A DNA stretch of 64,000 nt. Origin: Gracilibacillus boraciitolerans JCM 21714. Lineage in GTDB: Bacteria > Bacillota > Bacilli > Bacillales > Amphibacillaceae. Under the pieces are notes generated by a model. The model did not search any database, had not been told where the DNA came from, and was given only the letters and a program-made list of their open reading frames with translations. Location of the stretch: the NCBI RefSeq assembly GCF_000521485.1, contig NZ_BAVS01000016.1, positions 1 through 64,000 on the forward strand, given 5' to 3'. Shown here one piece after another: positions 1 to 8,521 of the stretch (within the stretch, counting starts at the first letter, position 1; each line of letters starts with the position of its first letter). A program made the position numbers and the translations under genes.

Positions 1-1476
1 ATAAAATAAAAATATAACTAAAGATGAATACACTTGGAAGCCAACTGATTTGCTCTGAAACATATAATGTTATTAAAGGCATGGATAAAGCAATCGGAAT
101 ACCGAGGAACATCATATTCTCATTTCCATTTGACAAAATAAATGAATTATCTAGAGCAGCTATTTCTTCTAGTGTGTATTTTTCAATTTTATAACTACGA
201 AATATAAACAGACATTGTAATAGAATTATTAAAAGAAAATATAATAATGTTAGCACTATTGGAAAGGGAGGTTTATAGAGTATTACAATCGTGACAAATG
301 GAAATATAGATAATATTGTATTTTTTATTGAAAATTTTAATGTATTATTAATTAGATAATCCATTGCATTGTATTTTAAAACTAAATAATTTGATGTCAT
401 TAAATAACTTCTATTGAATATTTTAGAGAAAATCGAATAATTTAAAAAAATATTAAAAAAGGAAGGTGTGAATGCAAACAGTAATATAGTCAAAATAATC
501 CCTATATTTTCTATTTTATTTATTAAAGGATAAATGACTACCACAATAATACTCATCGAAATATAGATAATATTTAACGTCATTAATGTTTTATCTTGCA
601 GTAAGACTCTGTAGAAATTCTGTAAAATAAACGATGTTTGATATTGTTTGTTAACATTTAAATTTTTTCTTTATAGAAAAATACTTTGAAAAACTGCTCA
701 CTATCAATTTTTAGGATACACAGACAGGTTATTATAGTGCTTATTATGAAACAGCTCACCCAAACTGCATGCGCAATAAGTGTTGGTTCTTTCACTTCTA
801 AATTAGCAGAATTATTTATTATTATATTTTCAATATTTTCAGGGAATGGAATGACTGTATAAAGATAGGTTGCTACACTTATTAATACCAGGCTCATAAA
901 CAAATCGAATATTATCTGATTTCTAATAATAATTTTGGTTATCAAGATACATAAAGTTAAAGAAAAGGATAAAGCAAAGTAGCCCAGCAAAATAAGAAAT
1001 AAATAAACATTAAATTCCGTTATCGCTAATAGTAAAGTTCCTGTAATTATGTATGGAAGTGCGGCATAGAAAATAACGTTCTTAAACAGATCGATACATA
1101 AATATTTGATTAAAAAAGCCGATGATTGCTTGGGATTAATATGGTTTAATATGAGGGATAGTTCTTCCTTCATATCGTTAAGCTTTGATTCTCTATATTT
1201 AAATACTGTATATAATACAGAAAGAACAATCGAAATTACACCAGCTAATATTATATTTCTATTTAATGAATCGGAGATAATTAGTAATACTAAAAAATAA
1301 ATTGTACTAAACATAAGAAAAGGAATAATGTTCACATATTTTGTCGAATTAATTAAAAAGTCAACTACTTTTTCTCTGTCTTTTGCTGTGAAAATCCCTA
1401 ATATCCTAGCATATATAATTTTCAATTGTTCTTTCATAAATCGAAATGTATATAATTTTTTATATTTGTAGAACAT
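1..1476 (-). CDS. Large multi-spanning membrane protein, partial at window edge, frameshifted; probable circular-bacteriocin accessory protein
   Basis: The ATG at 1476 is chosen because GGGAGG lies 7 nt upstream; an in-frame TTG at 1500 has no such site. The first 272 codons end at TAA 658-660 and encode about six hydrophobic segments. A second frame, open without a stop from about 655 to base 1, encodes another roughly 215 residues with five or six more hydrophobic segments. The two join if the A-run at 663-668 (minus-strand A) is one base longer, the same kind of single-base loss seen in essential genes elsewhere here. I therefore read it as one protein of more than 490 residues with about eleven membrane spans, continuing beyond the window. 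No ATPase or protease motif is visible. It lies downstream of the bacteriocin precursor in the same direction; AS-48 and carnocyclin clusters have a large multi-spanning membrane protein (the B protein) in this place, needed for maturation or export. That role is inference from position and topology. An ABC-2 permease is the main alternative. Confidence 0.55.
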
Positions 1477-1907
1477 CCTGTATCCTCCCAAAAGCGACAA
1501 ATCACCTTGATACTCATGAAAATTAAGTACAGTAGGAATAAGAGCAAACTGCTTTCGCTGAATTTAACAATAAGAGTAGCTATGCAATTACTCATTTTGT
1601 AATAATCTATGTCCAATATTTTAAAAATTCAAATTATACACTAAATTTTCAGTCAATTAAAAAGTTTTTTATAATGGATAAGCAAAAATGATAAATGTCC
1701 AAATCCATTAAAAAAGAACCAACAAACGTAAGAGGTTATACAAAAAGCTTCATTTTAAACCAGAAGTAAGTGGAAAATAATAAATATATAAGCCAGTCAA
1801 TATTTACAATCTACAATATATAACCAAGATCGAATCTAGATATGAAAAATTTAAGGGCAGACTTAACTATTAAAAGGTTTCTGTCACCTATACTGGTTAT
1901 ATGCAAT

Positions 1908-1967
1908 TTTCAAATGGAAAGAGCCATATCTATGAGGTTATCACTTTTTGGCTCTTTCCATTTGAAA
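1908..1967 (-). terminator. Perfect 19-bp inverted repeat between the bacteriocin gene and the membrane protein gene
   Basis: Arms 1908-1926 and 1949-1967 are exact reverse complements with a 22-nt loop; an outer 9-bp pair (1902-1910 with 1979-1987) partly overlaps it. It lies about 77 nt downstream of the bacteriocin stop codon. A stable hairpin here could attenuate read-through, giving more precursor mRNA than downstream mRNA, which is common in bacteriocin loci. There is no strong T-run, so a processing or mRNA-stability hairpin, or the remnant of a small mobile repeat, is equally possible. Confidence 0.4.
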
Positions 1968-2043
1968 TTATTAAACTGAAAATTGCAACACTATTAGTAC
2001 ATAGTGTTATATACTTACATGTAAGAGGAGTGGATATGAAAAA

Positions 2044-2265
2044 CTACAGCTGAATTGCTTCGTACCTTCCTTTTTGCATAAGTACTTTTCCAATTGCAAA
2101 GCGGTATGCCATTATAATACTTGCTGCACCCAAACCAATGCCTGTTAGACCCATTAATACGCTGATCCATGCAGCATAGTCTAGAAATGCAAGTACAGTA
2201 CTTGCTGCTCCAAAACTTAAGCCAGTCAGTCGAATAATATAATTGAACATAGTCTCAAAATTCAT
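2044..2265 (-). CDS. Putative circular bacteriocin precursor (carnocyclin A / uberolysin type)
   Basis: A 73-residue, very hydrophobic protein rich in Gly, Ala, Ile and Leu, with no cysteine. The start ATG at 2265 has an excellent ribosome site (AGAGGTGAT) about 6 nt upstream. The sequence fits a short leader (residues 1-12, MNFETMFNYIIR) and a core of 61 residues from Leu13 to Leu73. Carnocyclin A is a 60-residue circular peptide closed between Leu1 and Leu60 and ending KKAIQL; this one ends RYEAIQL, also starts with Leu, and shares a hydrophobic start, a Gly/Ala-rich middle and a basic C-terminal third (KVLMQKGRYE). Enterocin AS-48 also has a comparable aromatic residue in the middle of the core (here Trp33). 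Circular bacteriocins insert in the membranes of Gram-positive competitors; the leader is removed and the ends are joined during export. The downstream multi-spanning membrane gene supports the call. Alternatives: a holin-like or other small membrane protein. The cleavage site is inferred. Confidence 0.68.
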   Translation of the reverse strand: MNFETMFNYIIRLTGLSFGAASTVLAFLDYAAWISVLMGLTGIGLGAASIIMAYRFAIGKVLMQKGRYEAIQL

Positions 2266-2352
2266 CCCAATATCACCTCTTTCTATTAGTTAATTCTTTT
2301 GAATTTGTTTTTTTTACTAATAAGTAAAACTTTTGTTCTACTCCCATATTTT

Positions 2353-2381
2353 ACTATGAACTAAAAAAATTTCCTTGTCAA
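2353..2381 (-). promoter_or_regulatory. Candidate SigA promoter for the bacteriocin gene
   Basis: On the minus strand TTGACA (2376-2381) is followed after 17 nt by CATAGT (2353-2358). The -35 is perfect and the -10 matches at four of six positions. It would give a 5' leader of about 80 nt before the ATG at 2265. Confidence 0.45.
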
Positions 2382-2510
2382 TTATACTTTTTAAAATTTT
2401 TAAAAATTTCTTTAAATTCTGTTTCACAATGGAAAACATTTCCTTTACATGTTGCCTGCCAATTCTATAACAGACTTTTACTTCGAGTTATTACCCATGC
2501 GAGCGTACTA

Positions 2511-2544
2511 AAAAAGCTATTCTTTTGAGAAAGAATAGCTTTTT
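2511..2544. terminator. Bidirectional Rho-independent terminator
   Basis: A 14-bp perfect stem (2511-2524 with 2531-2544) with a 6-nt loop is bounded by an A-run on the left and a T-run on the right, so it can act in both directions. It separates the bacteriocin locus from the IS21 remnant. The remaining intergenic DNA to about 2770 is AT-rich and shows no gene; a run of seven G is at about 2550. Confidence 0.7.
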
Positions 2545-2807
2545 AATATGGGGGGGAAGTAGTTATAGTCATTGTTATTACTATTATTATATTACCTTTT
2601 AACAGTGTGACTTGATAAAGAATAGAAGGATATAAAGTGGTTTGTTTGTCATTATAAAACTTTAGCTAATATAATCATTGCTTTAATTGTTGTAAACGCT
2701 AAACTAAACTTAACACTTTTTGCTCAATAAAATTGAACAGTATAACCTATCAACTGTGCTTAGGTATAATAACTTTACAGTAGCGGCAGCCAGGGGGGGG
2801 TCACGGA

Positions 2808-4418
2808 GTGGAAAAGTGGATGATTTATAGTGAGATTATGCAATTAAAACAAAAAGGGTTTAGCATTGCAGCCATTTCTAAGAAACTAAACATCAGTAGA
2901 AATACGATTTACAGTTATATGAACATGACACCAGAAGAGTTTGATCATTGGATACATGGTTCAATGACAAGGTCCAAAAAACTAGATCCTTATCACAATA
3001 CAATCTTAGGATGGCTAAAAGAGCATCAGGATCTATCTGGGCACAGGTTCATGATTGGTTAAAGGAGCATTATGAGCATTTCACCATTGGTGAAAGTACA
3101 GTCAGAAGATATGTGAGAGAGTTACGTGAAAGGCACATGATTCCTAAACAAACATCTTTCAGGAGCTATCAAACAGTAGAAGAACTTCCAATGGGCCACC
3201 AGGCTCAAGTTGACTTTGGAGAAACAACAGTAGCTAAACAAGATGGCACCCGTCAAAAACTATGGTTTATTGTCTTTGTGTTATCTCATTCGAGGTATAA
3301 ATTTGTGAGGTGGTTAAACAGACCTTTTACGACAAGAGATGTCATTCAATCACATGAGGCAGCTTTTGAGTTCTATGGCGGAATGCCTCGAGAGCTCGTA
3401 TATGACCAGGATCACTTGATCGCTGTCAGTGAGAATGCCAGAGATATTATTCTGACCAAAGAGTTTCAAGCTTATCAGCAGGTAAGGAAATTTAGCATTT
3501 ATTTATGCAGAAAAAGCGATCCAGAAACAAAAGGCAAAGTAGAAAATGCCGTTAAGTACGTGAAATATAACTTTAGCAAAAACCGTATCTTCACCTCTTT
3601 AGAGGTGTGGGAAGAACAAAGCATGAGATGGCTAGAGAGAACTGGAAATCATAACGTTCATCACACAACAAAAAAGAGACCCTTTGAAGTGCACGCCCTA
3701 GAAAAGCAACACTTACAAAAAGTCTCAACTTCATTCTCTTTCGAGAATAACCTTACAACAAGTATAACAAGGAACATTCGCAAGGACAATGTCATTTCGT
3801 ATGAATCTAATCGCTACAGCTCCCTACGGTACCTACAGACCTTCAAAAAGTAATGTCGCTTATTTGGAACGAACGGAGGGTGGTCGTCTTCTGATCAGAC
3901 TATCTCCTGACGGAGAGATTCTGGCAGATCACAAATTAGCTTCTGGTAAGGGGGGGCAGTTAGTACAAGATCATACGCACAAACGAAAACGCTCAACAAA
4001 ATTAACGGAATGGGAAAATGAAATCATCTCCCTATTCGAAGATGAGGAAAAAATAAAAGCGTTTATGAATCAGCTTAGAGAACGTTATCCGCGTCATATG
4101 GGAGATCAGTTGGCGATTCTTTGGAACCTTTTACAGCAGGAGCCTAAGATGGTGAACCAGGCTTTAGATAGAGCCATGGAGCTTAGATTGACGAGTGCCA
4201 ACGATTTAAGGGATCTTCTTTACTCATTGATCCAGGAGACACCTTCTCAGAAAGTTGATACTAAAAGCTCCGAGTCACCTTACGCTCATATTGACGCTAC
4301 GACAAGACAGGTAGATTCCTATATTGAGATTCTCAAAGGGGGGGACAGCCAGCATGACGCACCCCATGACACAGTTACAGGATATCTGTCGTTCATTAAG
4401 GCTGGCAGAAACCGCTAA
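2808..4418 (+). pseudogene. istA: IS21-family transposase IstA (element A), frameshifted
   Basis: DDE transposase of the IS21 family. Reading across frames gives an N-terminal helix-turn-helix (residues about 5-45, with an NISRNTIYSYM recognition helix), a catalytic core with QVDFGE (first Asp) and VYDQDH (second Asp), then TKGKVENAVKYVKYNF (Glu), and a C-terminal IstB-interaction region. Two frameshifts break it. Near 3045 three G replace the four needed to join DLSG to AQVHDW. Near 3825 the frame changes just before PYGTYRPSK. One G-run (about 3950) is expanded in frame. The start at 2808 is a GTG preceded by CACGGA. istB follows with a 65-nt overlap. Because the same kinds of indels hit essential genes in this window, the frameshifts may be sequence errors, but the element is non-functional in any case because istB is cut. 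Confidence 0.85.
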
Positions 4419-4707
4419 GGAGCTACCTGTATTAATCAGAAAAGCAGAGTCTCATCAATGGACATATCATGAGCTACTTTATGAATTATTAAGATATGAG
4501 CAAATCAGTCGAGAGGAAAAACTCATTTCAAAGTTATTAAAATGGGCTCGTTTTCCCTATCAGAAAACATTGGATGAATTTGATTTAAAGGCCCAGCGAT
4601 CAATCAGTACGAAGCAGCTAAAACAACTGCGTGAACTACTTTGGCTGGAGGAGCAATATAATTTGATTCTTCTTGGGCCACCAGGAGTAGGTAATTATCG
4701 AAAGTAA
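4354..4707 (+). pseudogene. istB: IS21-family IstB ATPase (element A), truncated inside Walker A by the RIT element
   Basis: The IstB helper ATPase (AAA+) that selects targets and stimulates IstA. The start ATG at 4354 follows AAAGGGG (written with seven G). The N-terminal domain is normal (residues about 1-100), then the Walker A begins LILLGPPGVG and, where KTHLA should follow, it reads NYRK and stops at 4705-4707. The change point coincides with the left terminal repeat of the RIT element (4693). The 3' half of this istB is not found in the window. Compare the mirror-image truncation at 8126. Confidence 0.88.
4693..4705 (+). repeat. Left terminal inverted repeat of the RIT element
   Basis: AATTATCGAAAGT, exact complement of 8131-8143. 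Preceded by GGAGTAGGT, the Walker A coding sequence of istB element A. The first base of IstB divergence lies here. Confidence 0.8.
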
Positions 4708-4813
4708 TTGTTTATGAAAAGAAATAAGTGTATATCTCTAATTTCATCGAAAATATATGTTTATTTCTTTCCATAATTCGCCATAATAGATTTATTAATC
4801 TAGGAGGTGTTAA

Positions 4814-6060
4814 ATGGAAACTCGAATTCCTATTGAAGAACTAGTTTCAAAAGTATTAACTGAATTAGAAAGGCTAAATTATGCATACAACACTATTTGT
4901 GGTTACCGTGCATTTTACAAAAGAGTTGTTGCATTCGCAAAAGAAAGGAATGAAATCAATTTTTCAGAAGTGTTAGGAAGAGACTTTTTAGAGGAAAAAT
5001 ACCATTGCACAGTTGACTATTATAAGAAAGCCATGCCCAAAGGGGGGGTAAAAGGGCCTATTAGAAGAATACGGGTTTTAGGTGATTACCAACTTCATGG
5101 TGTGGTAATCCGAAGGATTGTAAAAAAACCAGGTTATATAAAGCCAGAACAGTTTAGACCTGAACTTACTGCTTATGAGAAGGAGTGTGAAAATAACGAG
5201 TACTCCAAAAGAGGACTACGCACGCGTATGCAGCGTTTGTTCTTTTTTATTGATTATCTAGAGAATAGAAATATTCAAAAATCAAATGATATTACGGCAG
5301 AAATGATTTCTGATTATGTAAAAACCATTTACAGGTATCATGAAAAAAGTATTGCGTCTATCTTAACAACACTAAGGGTTTATTTAAGATTTCTCTATCT
5401 TAACCAATATACGGATGAAGATTTATCTTTTAAGGTCCCCCAAACAAAGTAAATATTATTATCCACCAGTTCCTTCTGTCTGGAATAAAGAAGATGTTAT
5501 ACGTATGTTGAAAAGTATAGATAGAGGAAATCCAACTGGAAAGAGAGATTATGCAATTCTGCTTCTGGTTGCCAAACTTGGCATAAGGGTTGGTGACATC
5601 AAATCCTTAAAGTTATCGGATTTAAACTGGAACTTAAAAACTATAGATATAATTCAAAGTAAAACGAAGAGTAGCGTATCATATCCAATTTTAAATGATA
5701 TAGGTTGGGCATTGATTGATTACCTAAAAAATGCACGTCCTATCAGTGATTCTCCTTTCGTTTTTATCCGGATGAATGCACCCTATGAGTCTTTTGGAAA
5801 AGACGCTAATCTTCATAATATTATAACGAAATATACTAGACTTTCTGGAATTACTGTTCCAAATGGTAATAAGCAAGGTTTACACTCGCTTCGTCATACT
5901 CTTGCGAGTAATTTGCTTGAGCAAGGAACCCCCATTAACAGTAATCTCTGAGGTCCTTGGACATTTAAATTCTAAATCTACTAATGTTTATCTTCATACA
6001 GGTATGGATCGGTTAAGGAAATGTGCCATTGATCCAGAGGAGGAGCTAGAGAATGTCTAA
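4814..6060 (+). CDS. Tyrosine recombinase, first of the RIT trio (frameshifted)
   Basis: A site-specific tyrosine recombinase of about 415 residues. The start ATG at 4814 has AGGAGGTG upstream. The N-terminal part contains an SAM-like core-binding domain; the catalytic domain shows the first Arg in KLGIRVGDIKSL, the HSLRH box (His-x-x-Arg), LGHLNSKSTNVYLH with the second His and the Tyr nucleophile. Two frameshifts are needed to read it: at about 5438 five C replace four (FKVP to KQSKYYYPP), and at about 5932 five C replace four (EQGTP to LTVISEVLGH). Both match the G/C-run inflation of this sequence. It overlaps the next gene by 8 nt, suggesting translational coupling. Family knowledge says all three RIT recombinases are probably needed together; their individual roles are not established. 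Confidence 0.85.
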
Positions 6061-7036
6061 GAAAACTGTTGTCTTTCAAAGTGTTCTTGGTCCACTGATT
6101 GATGGATATATAGAGGAAATGAAGTCTGTTGGCTATAAGTACAAAAAAGGCTCCTCTCTTTTGAAAAAATTTGATACTTTGGCTAGCAACGAAGAACTAT
6201 TAAATGTAAATCTTCCAAAGGAATTAGTACTACTTTGGACTGAAAAAAGACTAAATGAGTCTATTAGTACTAGAAGCGGAAGAATCTCAATTATACGTGG
6301 TCTAGGAAAATATATGGTACGTCTAGGTTATGAAGCATACATTTACCCAGCTGCCACTATTACGATTGATCGATATTCTTATGTGCCATATATCTTTTCA
6401 GAAATTGAGTTAAAAAATATTTTTACCATATGTGACAATTATCCCTTCTCAGAGGTTTCTCCCAAAAGACATTTGATCTTACCTATTCTGTTCCGAATAT
6501 TGTATGGTTGTGGTTTCCGAATATCAGAGGCGTTAAGTTTAAAGCTTAAAGATGTTGATTTGAATCAAGGTACCTTATTCATTCGGAATACGAAATTTGG
6601 AAAAGAGAGAAAAGTTCCAATGGCCGAAAACTTGACGAAACGTTGCCGTTTATATGTAGAAGAAATTCATCGACTGGAATCGAGTGATACCTTTTTATTC
6701 CCATCTCCTTACGGAGGACATTATAAAGAAAGTACGATATATAAACTATTTAGAGAGATTTTATGGAAGGCTGGAATTTCCCATAGTGGTAAGGGACCAA
6801 GAATACATGATATAAGGCATACTTTTGCGGTCCATTGCTTGAAAAAGTGGGTATTAAATGAAGAAGATATTACGAATCTCCTTCCCTATCTTTCTGCATT
6901 TTTGGGTCATGTTGATTTAAGAGGTACACAACATTACTTAAGGCTAACTGCTGATTTATATCCAAAAATTATAGAATCAGTTGAACAGAATTTTTCAATT
7001 TTAATACCGGAGGTATTGTTTGATGAAACAGACTGA
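6053..7036 (+). CDS. Tyrosine recombinase, second of the RIT trio
   Basis: A 327-residue intact tyrosine recombinase. The start ATG at 6053 has GAGGAGG upstream and overlaps the first recombinase gene. Catalytic residues are visible: Arg in GCGFRISEAL, Lys in the beta-hairpin NTKFGKERKVPM, HDIRH, LGHVDLRGTQHYLR with the Tyr. No long G-run lies in it, and it is the only recombinase of the trio without an indel. The stop overlaps the next gene. Confidence 0.88.
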   Translation: MSKKTVVFQSVLGPLIDGYIEEMKSVGYKYKKGSSLLKKFDTLASNEELLNVNLPKELVLLWTEKRLNESISTRSGRISIIRGLGKYMVRLGYEAYIYPAATITIDRYSYVPYIFSEIELKNIFTICDNYPFSEVSPKRHLILPILFRILYGCGFRISEALSLKLKDVDLNQGTLFIRNTKFGKERKVPMAENLTKRCRLYVEEIHRLESSDTFLFPSPYGGHYKESTIYKLFREILWKAGISHSGKGPRIHDIRHTFAVHCLKKWVLNEEDITNLLPYLSAFLGHVDLRGTQHYLRLTADLYPKIIESVEQNFSILIPEVLFDETD

Positions 7037-8048
7037 TTTTTCCAGGACACTTACACGATTTCTGTCCGATTATCTTCCGAGCCAACGTAATGTCAGCGTT
7101 AATACAATAAAGTCTTATAGGGATACCTTTAAACAGGTATTAAAATATTTCGATTTTGAATTGAATACTAAACCTGAGCAACTAACATTTGAAAAAATTA
7201 AGGCAGAAAAAATTAAAGACTTTCTCCTTTGGCTTGAAAAGTCGCGAAACGTAGGAATTAATACTCGAAACCAAAGATTAGCGGCCATTCATAGTTTTTA
7301 CCGATATGCGCAATCAGAACATCCTGAAAACATATTTGAATGTCAAAGAATCTTAGGAATTCCCTTTAAAAAGAGAGAAAAAAAGACGGTGGAATTTCTC
7401 TCACAAGAATCTCTAAGGTATATATTGGAACAACCTGACATTAATAGGAAGAAAGGTCGACGAGATTTAACATTAATAGCAACTCTTTATGATACTGGGG
7501 CACGAGTACAAGAATTAATTGACTTGAAAGCAAGAGATGTCAGGCTTACAAAGCCTGCCACTATTACCTTAACAGGCAAAGGTAACAAACGAAGAAGTGT
7601 CCCTATTATGAATAAAACACGAGATCTGTTAGAGAATTACATGAAAGAAAACAAGTTATTGGAGAATGGTAAACAAGATTATCCACTTTTTTATAACAGT
7701 AATACGTGCCCATTCACAAGGCCTGGAATAACGTATATTTTGAAAAAGTATTTAAGACAAGCTAAAGAAGCTCATTTAGATGTTCTTTTCTGCGACAGAT
7801 TGCATCCTCATATGATTAGGCATACAAAAGCTATGCATTTATTAGAGGCGGGAGTAAATCTTATTTATATAAGAGATTTATTAGGACATGTAAATGTAAC
7901 TACAACTGAAATATATTTAAGAGCAAATACGGAAATAAAAAGAAAAGTATTAGAAGGCACGTATATGGAAGTTGTAACGCAAGATACCCCCCCTGTTTGG
8001 GACGAGGATACAGATCTATTAAAGTGGTTAGATGAATTTTGTAGATAG
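7023..8048 (+). CDS. Tyrosine recombinase, third of the RIT trio
   Basis: About 341 residues. ATG at 7023 is preferred over the TTG at 7020 because GGAGG lies 9 nt upstream; it overlaps the end of the second recombinase by about 14 nt. The catalytic set is complete: Arg in YDTGARVQEL, Lys in LTGKGNKRRSVPI, HMIRH, LGHVNVTTTEIYLR with the Tyr. It resembles the XerC/D-like phage integrases of the RitC type. One C-run near 7990 adds a Pro in frame (DTPPVWDED). Downstream (8049-8125) only subterminal repeats remain before the right end of the element. Confidence 0.88.
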   Translation: MKQTDFSRTLTRFLSDYLPSQRNVSVNTIKSYRDTFKQVLKYFDFELNTKPEQLTFEKIKAEKIKDFLLWLEKSRNVGINTRNQRLAAIHSFYRYAQSEHPENIFECQRILGIPFKKREKKTVEFLSQESLRYILEQPDINRKKGRRDLTLIATLYDTGARVQELIDLKARDVRLTKPATITLTGKGNKRRSVPIMNKTRDLLENYMKENKLLENGKQDYPLFYNSNTCPFTRPGITYILKKYLRQAKEAHLDVLFCDRLHPHMIRHTKAMHLLEAGVNLIYIRDLLGHVNVTTTEIYLRANTEIKRKVLEGTYMEVVTQDTPPVWDEDTDLLKWLDEFCR

Positions 8049-8125
8049 GAATTTAAATATTATGGAAAGATATTTGGCTTATCAAGCATGAATGTAAAGA
8101 TTCATTTTAAGTATCTTTCCATAAG

Positions 8126-8458
8126 TTAAAACTTTCGATAATTTCCTGTTCCAGGAGCACCAGTCAATATCAAATTCTCTTTTCTATCGATAAAGTGTAG
8201 TAATTCAAGTGCGTTTCTATCAAGTTGTGGTGGAAATCGTATATGGTCACTCCATTGATAATCCTTTAATTCTTTTTCATTCATTAATTTTGCCTTTTTG
8301 ATTAATCGCTCTCCTTTTGCGGCTTCCCGTAGCTCCAATTCTTGTTGAAATAATGCTGCTACGTACTGCTCTGGATTATCAAATGGGATTTTCTCATAAA
8401 TATCCGCAATATATGCTAAACGTAGTGATTTGCATCTTGCTCTAATTAGGTCAGACAT
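8126..8458 (-). pseudogene. istB: IS21-family IstB ATPase (element B), truncated inside Walker A by the RIT element
   Basis: The N-terminal part of another IstB. The start ATG at 8458 follows AAAGGAGGAGG; the upstream in-frame extension to 8488 lacks a site. The protein runs to LILTGAPGTG and then NYRKF and stop, where KTHLA is expected. The junction is the right RIT end. Sequence similarity to the left istB is low outside the P-loop (GAPGTG here, GPPGVG there), so this comes from a different IS21 element pointing the opposite way. The 3' half is absent from the window. Confidence 0.87.
8131..8143 (-). repeat. Right terminal inverted repeat of the RIT element
   Basis: Complement of AATTATCGAAAGT. 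On the minus strand it is preceded by GGAACAGGA, the Walker A coding sequence of a second, different istB. Confidence 0.8.
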
Positions 8459-8521
8459 GTTCAACCTCCTCCTTTGACAGGGAATCACTCAAAGGCTGAA
8501 GGGAGTCGTATATGTTCCAAT

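Larger units (their letters stand above)
4693..8143 (+). mobile_element. Recombinase-in-trio (RIT) element inserted in istB
   Basis: About 3.45 kb bounded by a 13-bp perfect inverted repeat (AATTATCGAAAGT at 4693-4705, complement at 8131-8143). It carries three tandem, overlapping tyrosine recombinase genes and nothing else, which is the defining structure of RIT elements. Each end also has a second inverted pair: TTATGAAAAGA at 4712-4722 with TTTCTTTCCATAA at 4764-4776 on the left, and TTATGGAAAGATA at 8060-8072 with TATCTTTCCATAA at 8112-8124 on the right, likely recombinase arm or core sites. Both flanks are 5' halves of istB genes from two different IS21 elements, cut at the same Walker A codon. 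Confidence 0.85.

Noticed and set aside
1434-1616. 60-codon minus-strand frame upstream of the membrane gene
   Set aside because: No ribosome site at its start; its end overlaps the Shine-Dalgarno and first codons of the membrane protein gene; no recognisable motif.
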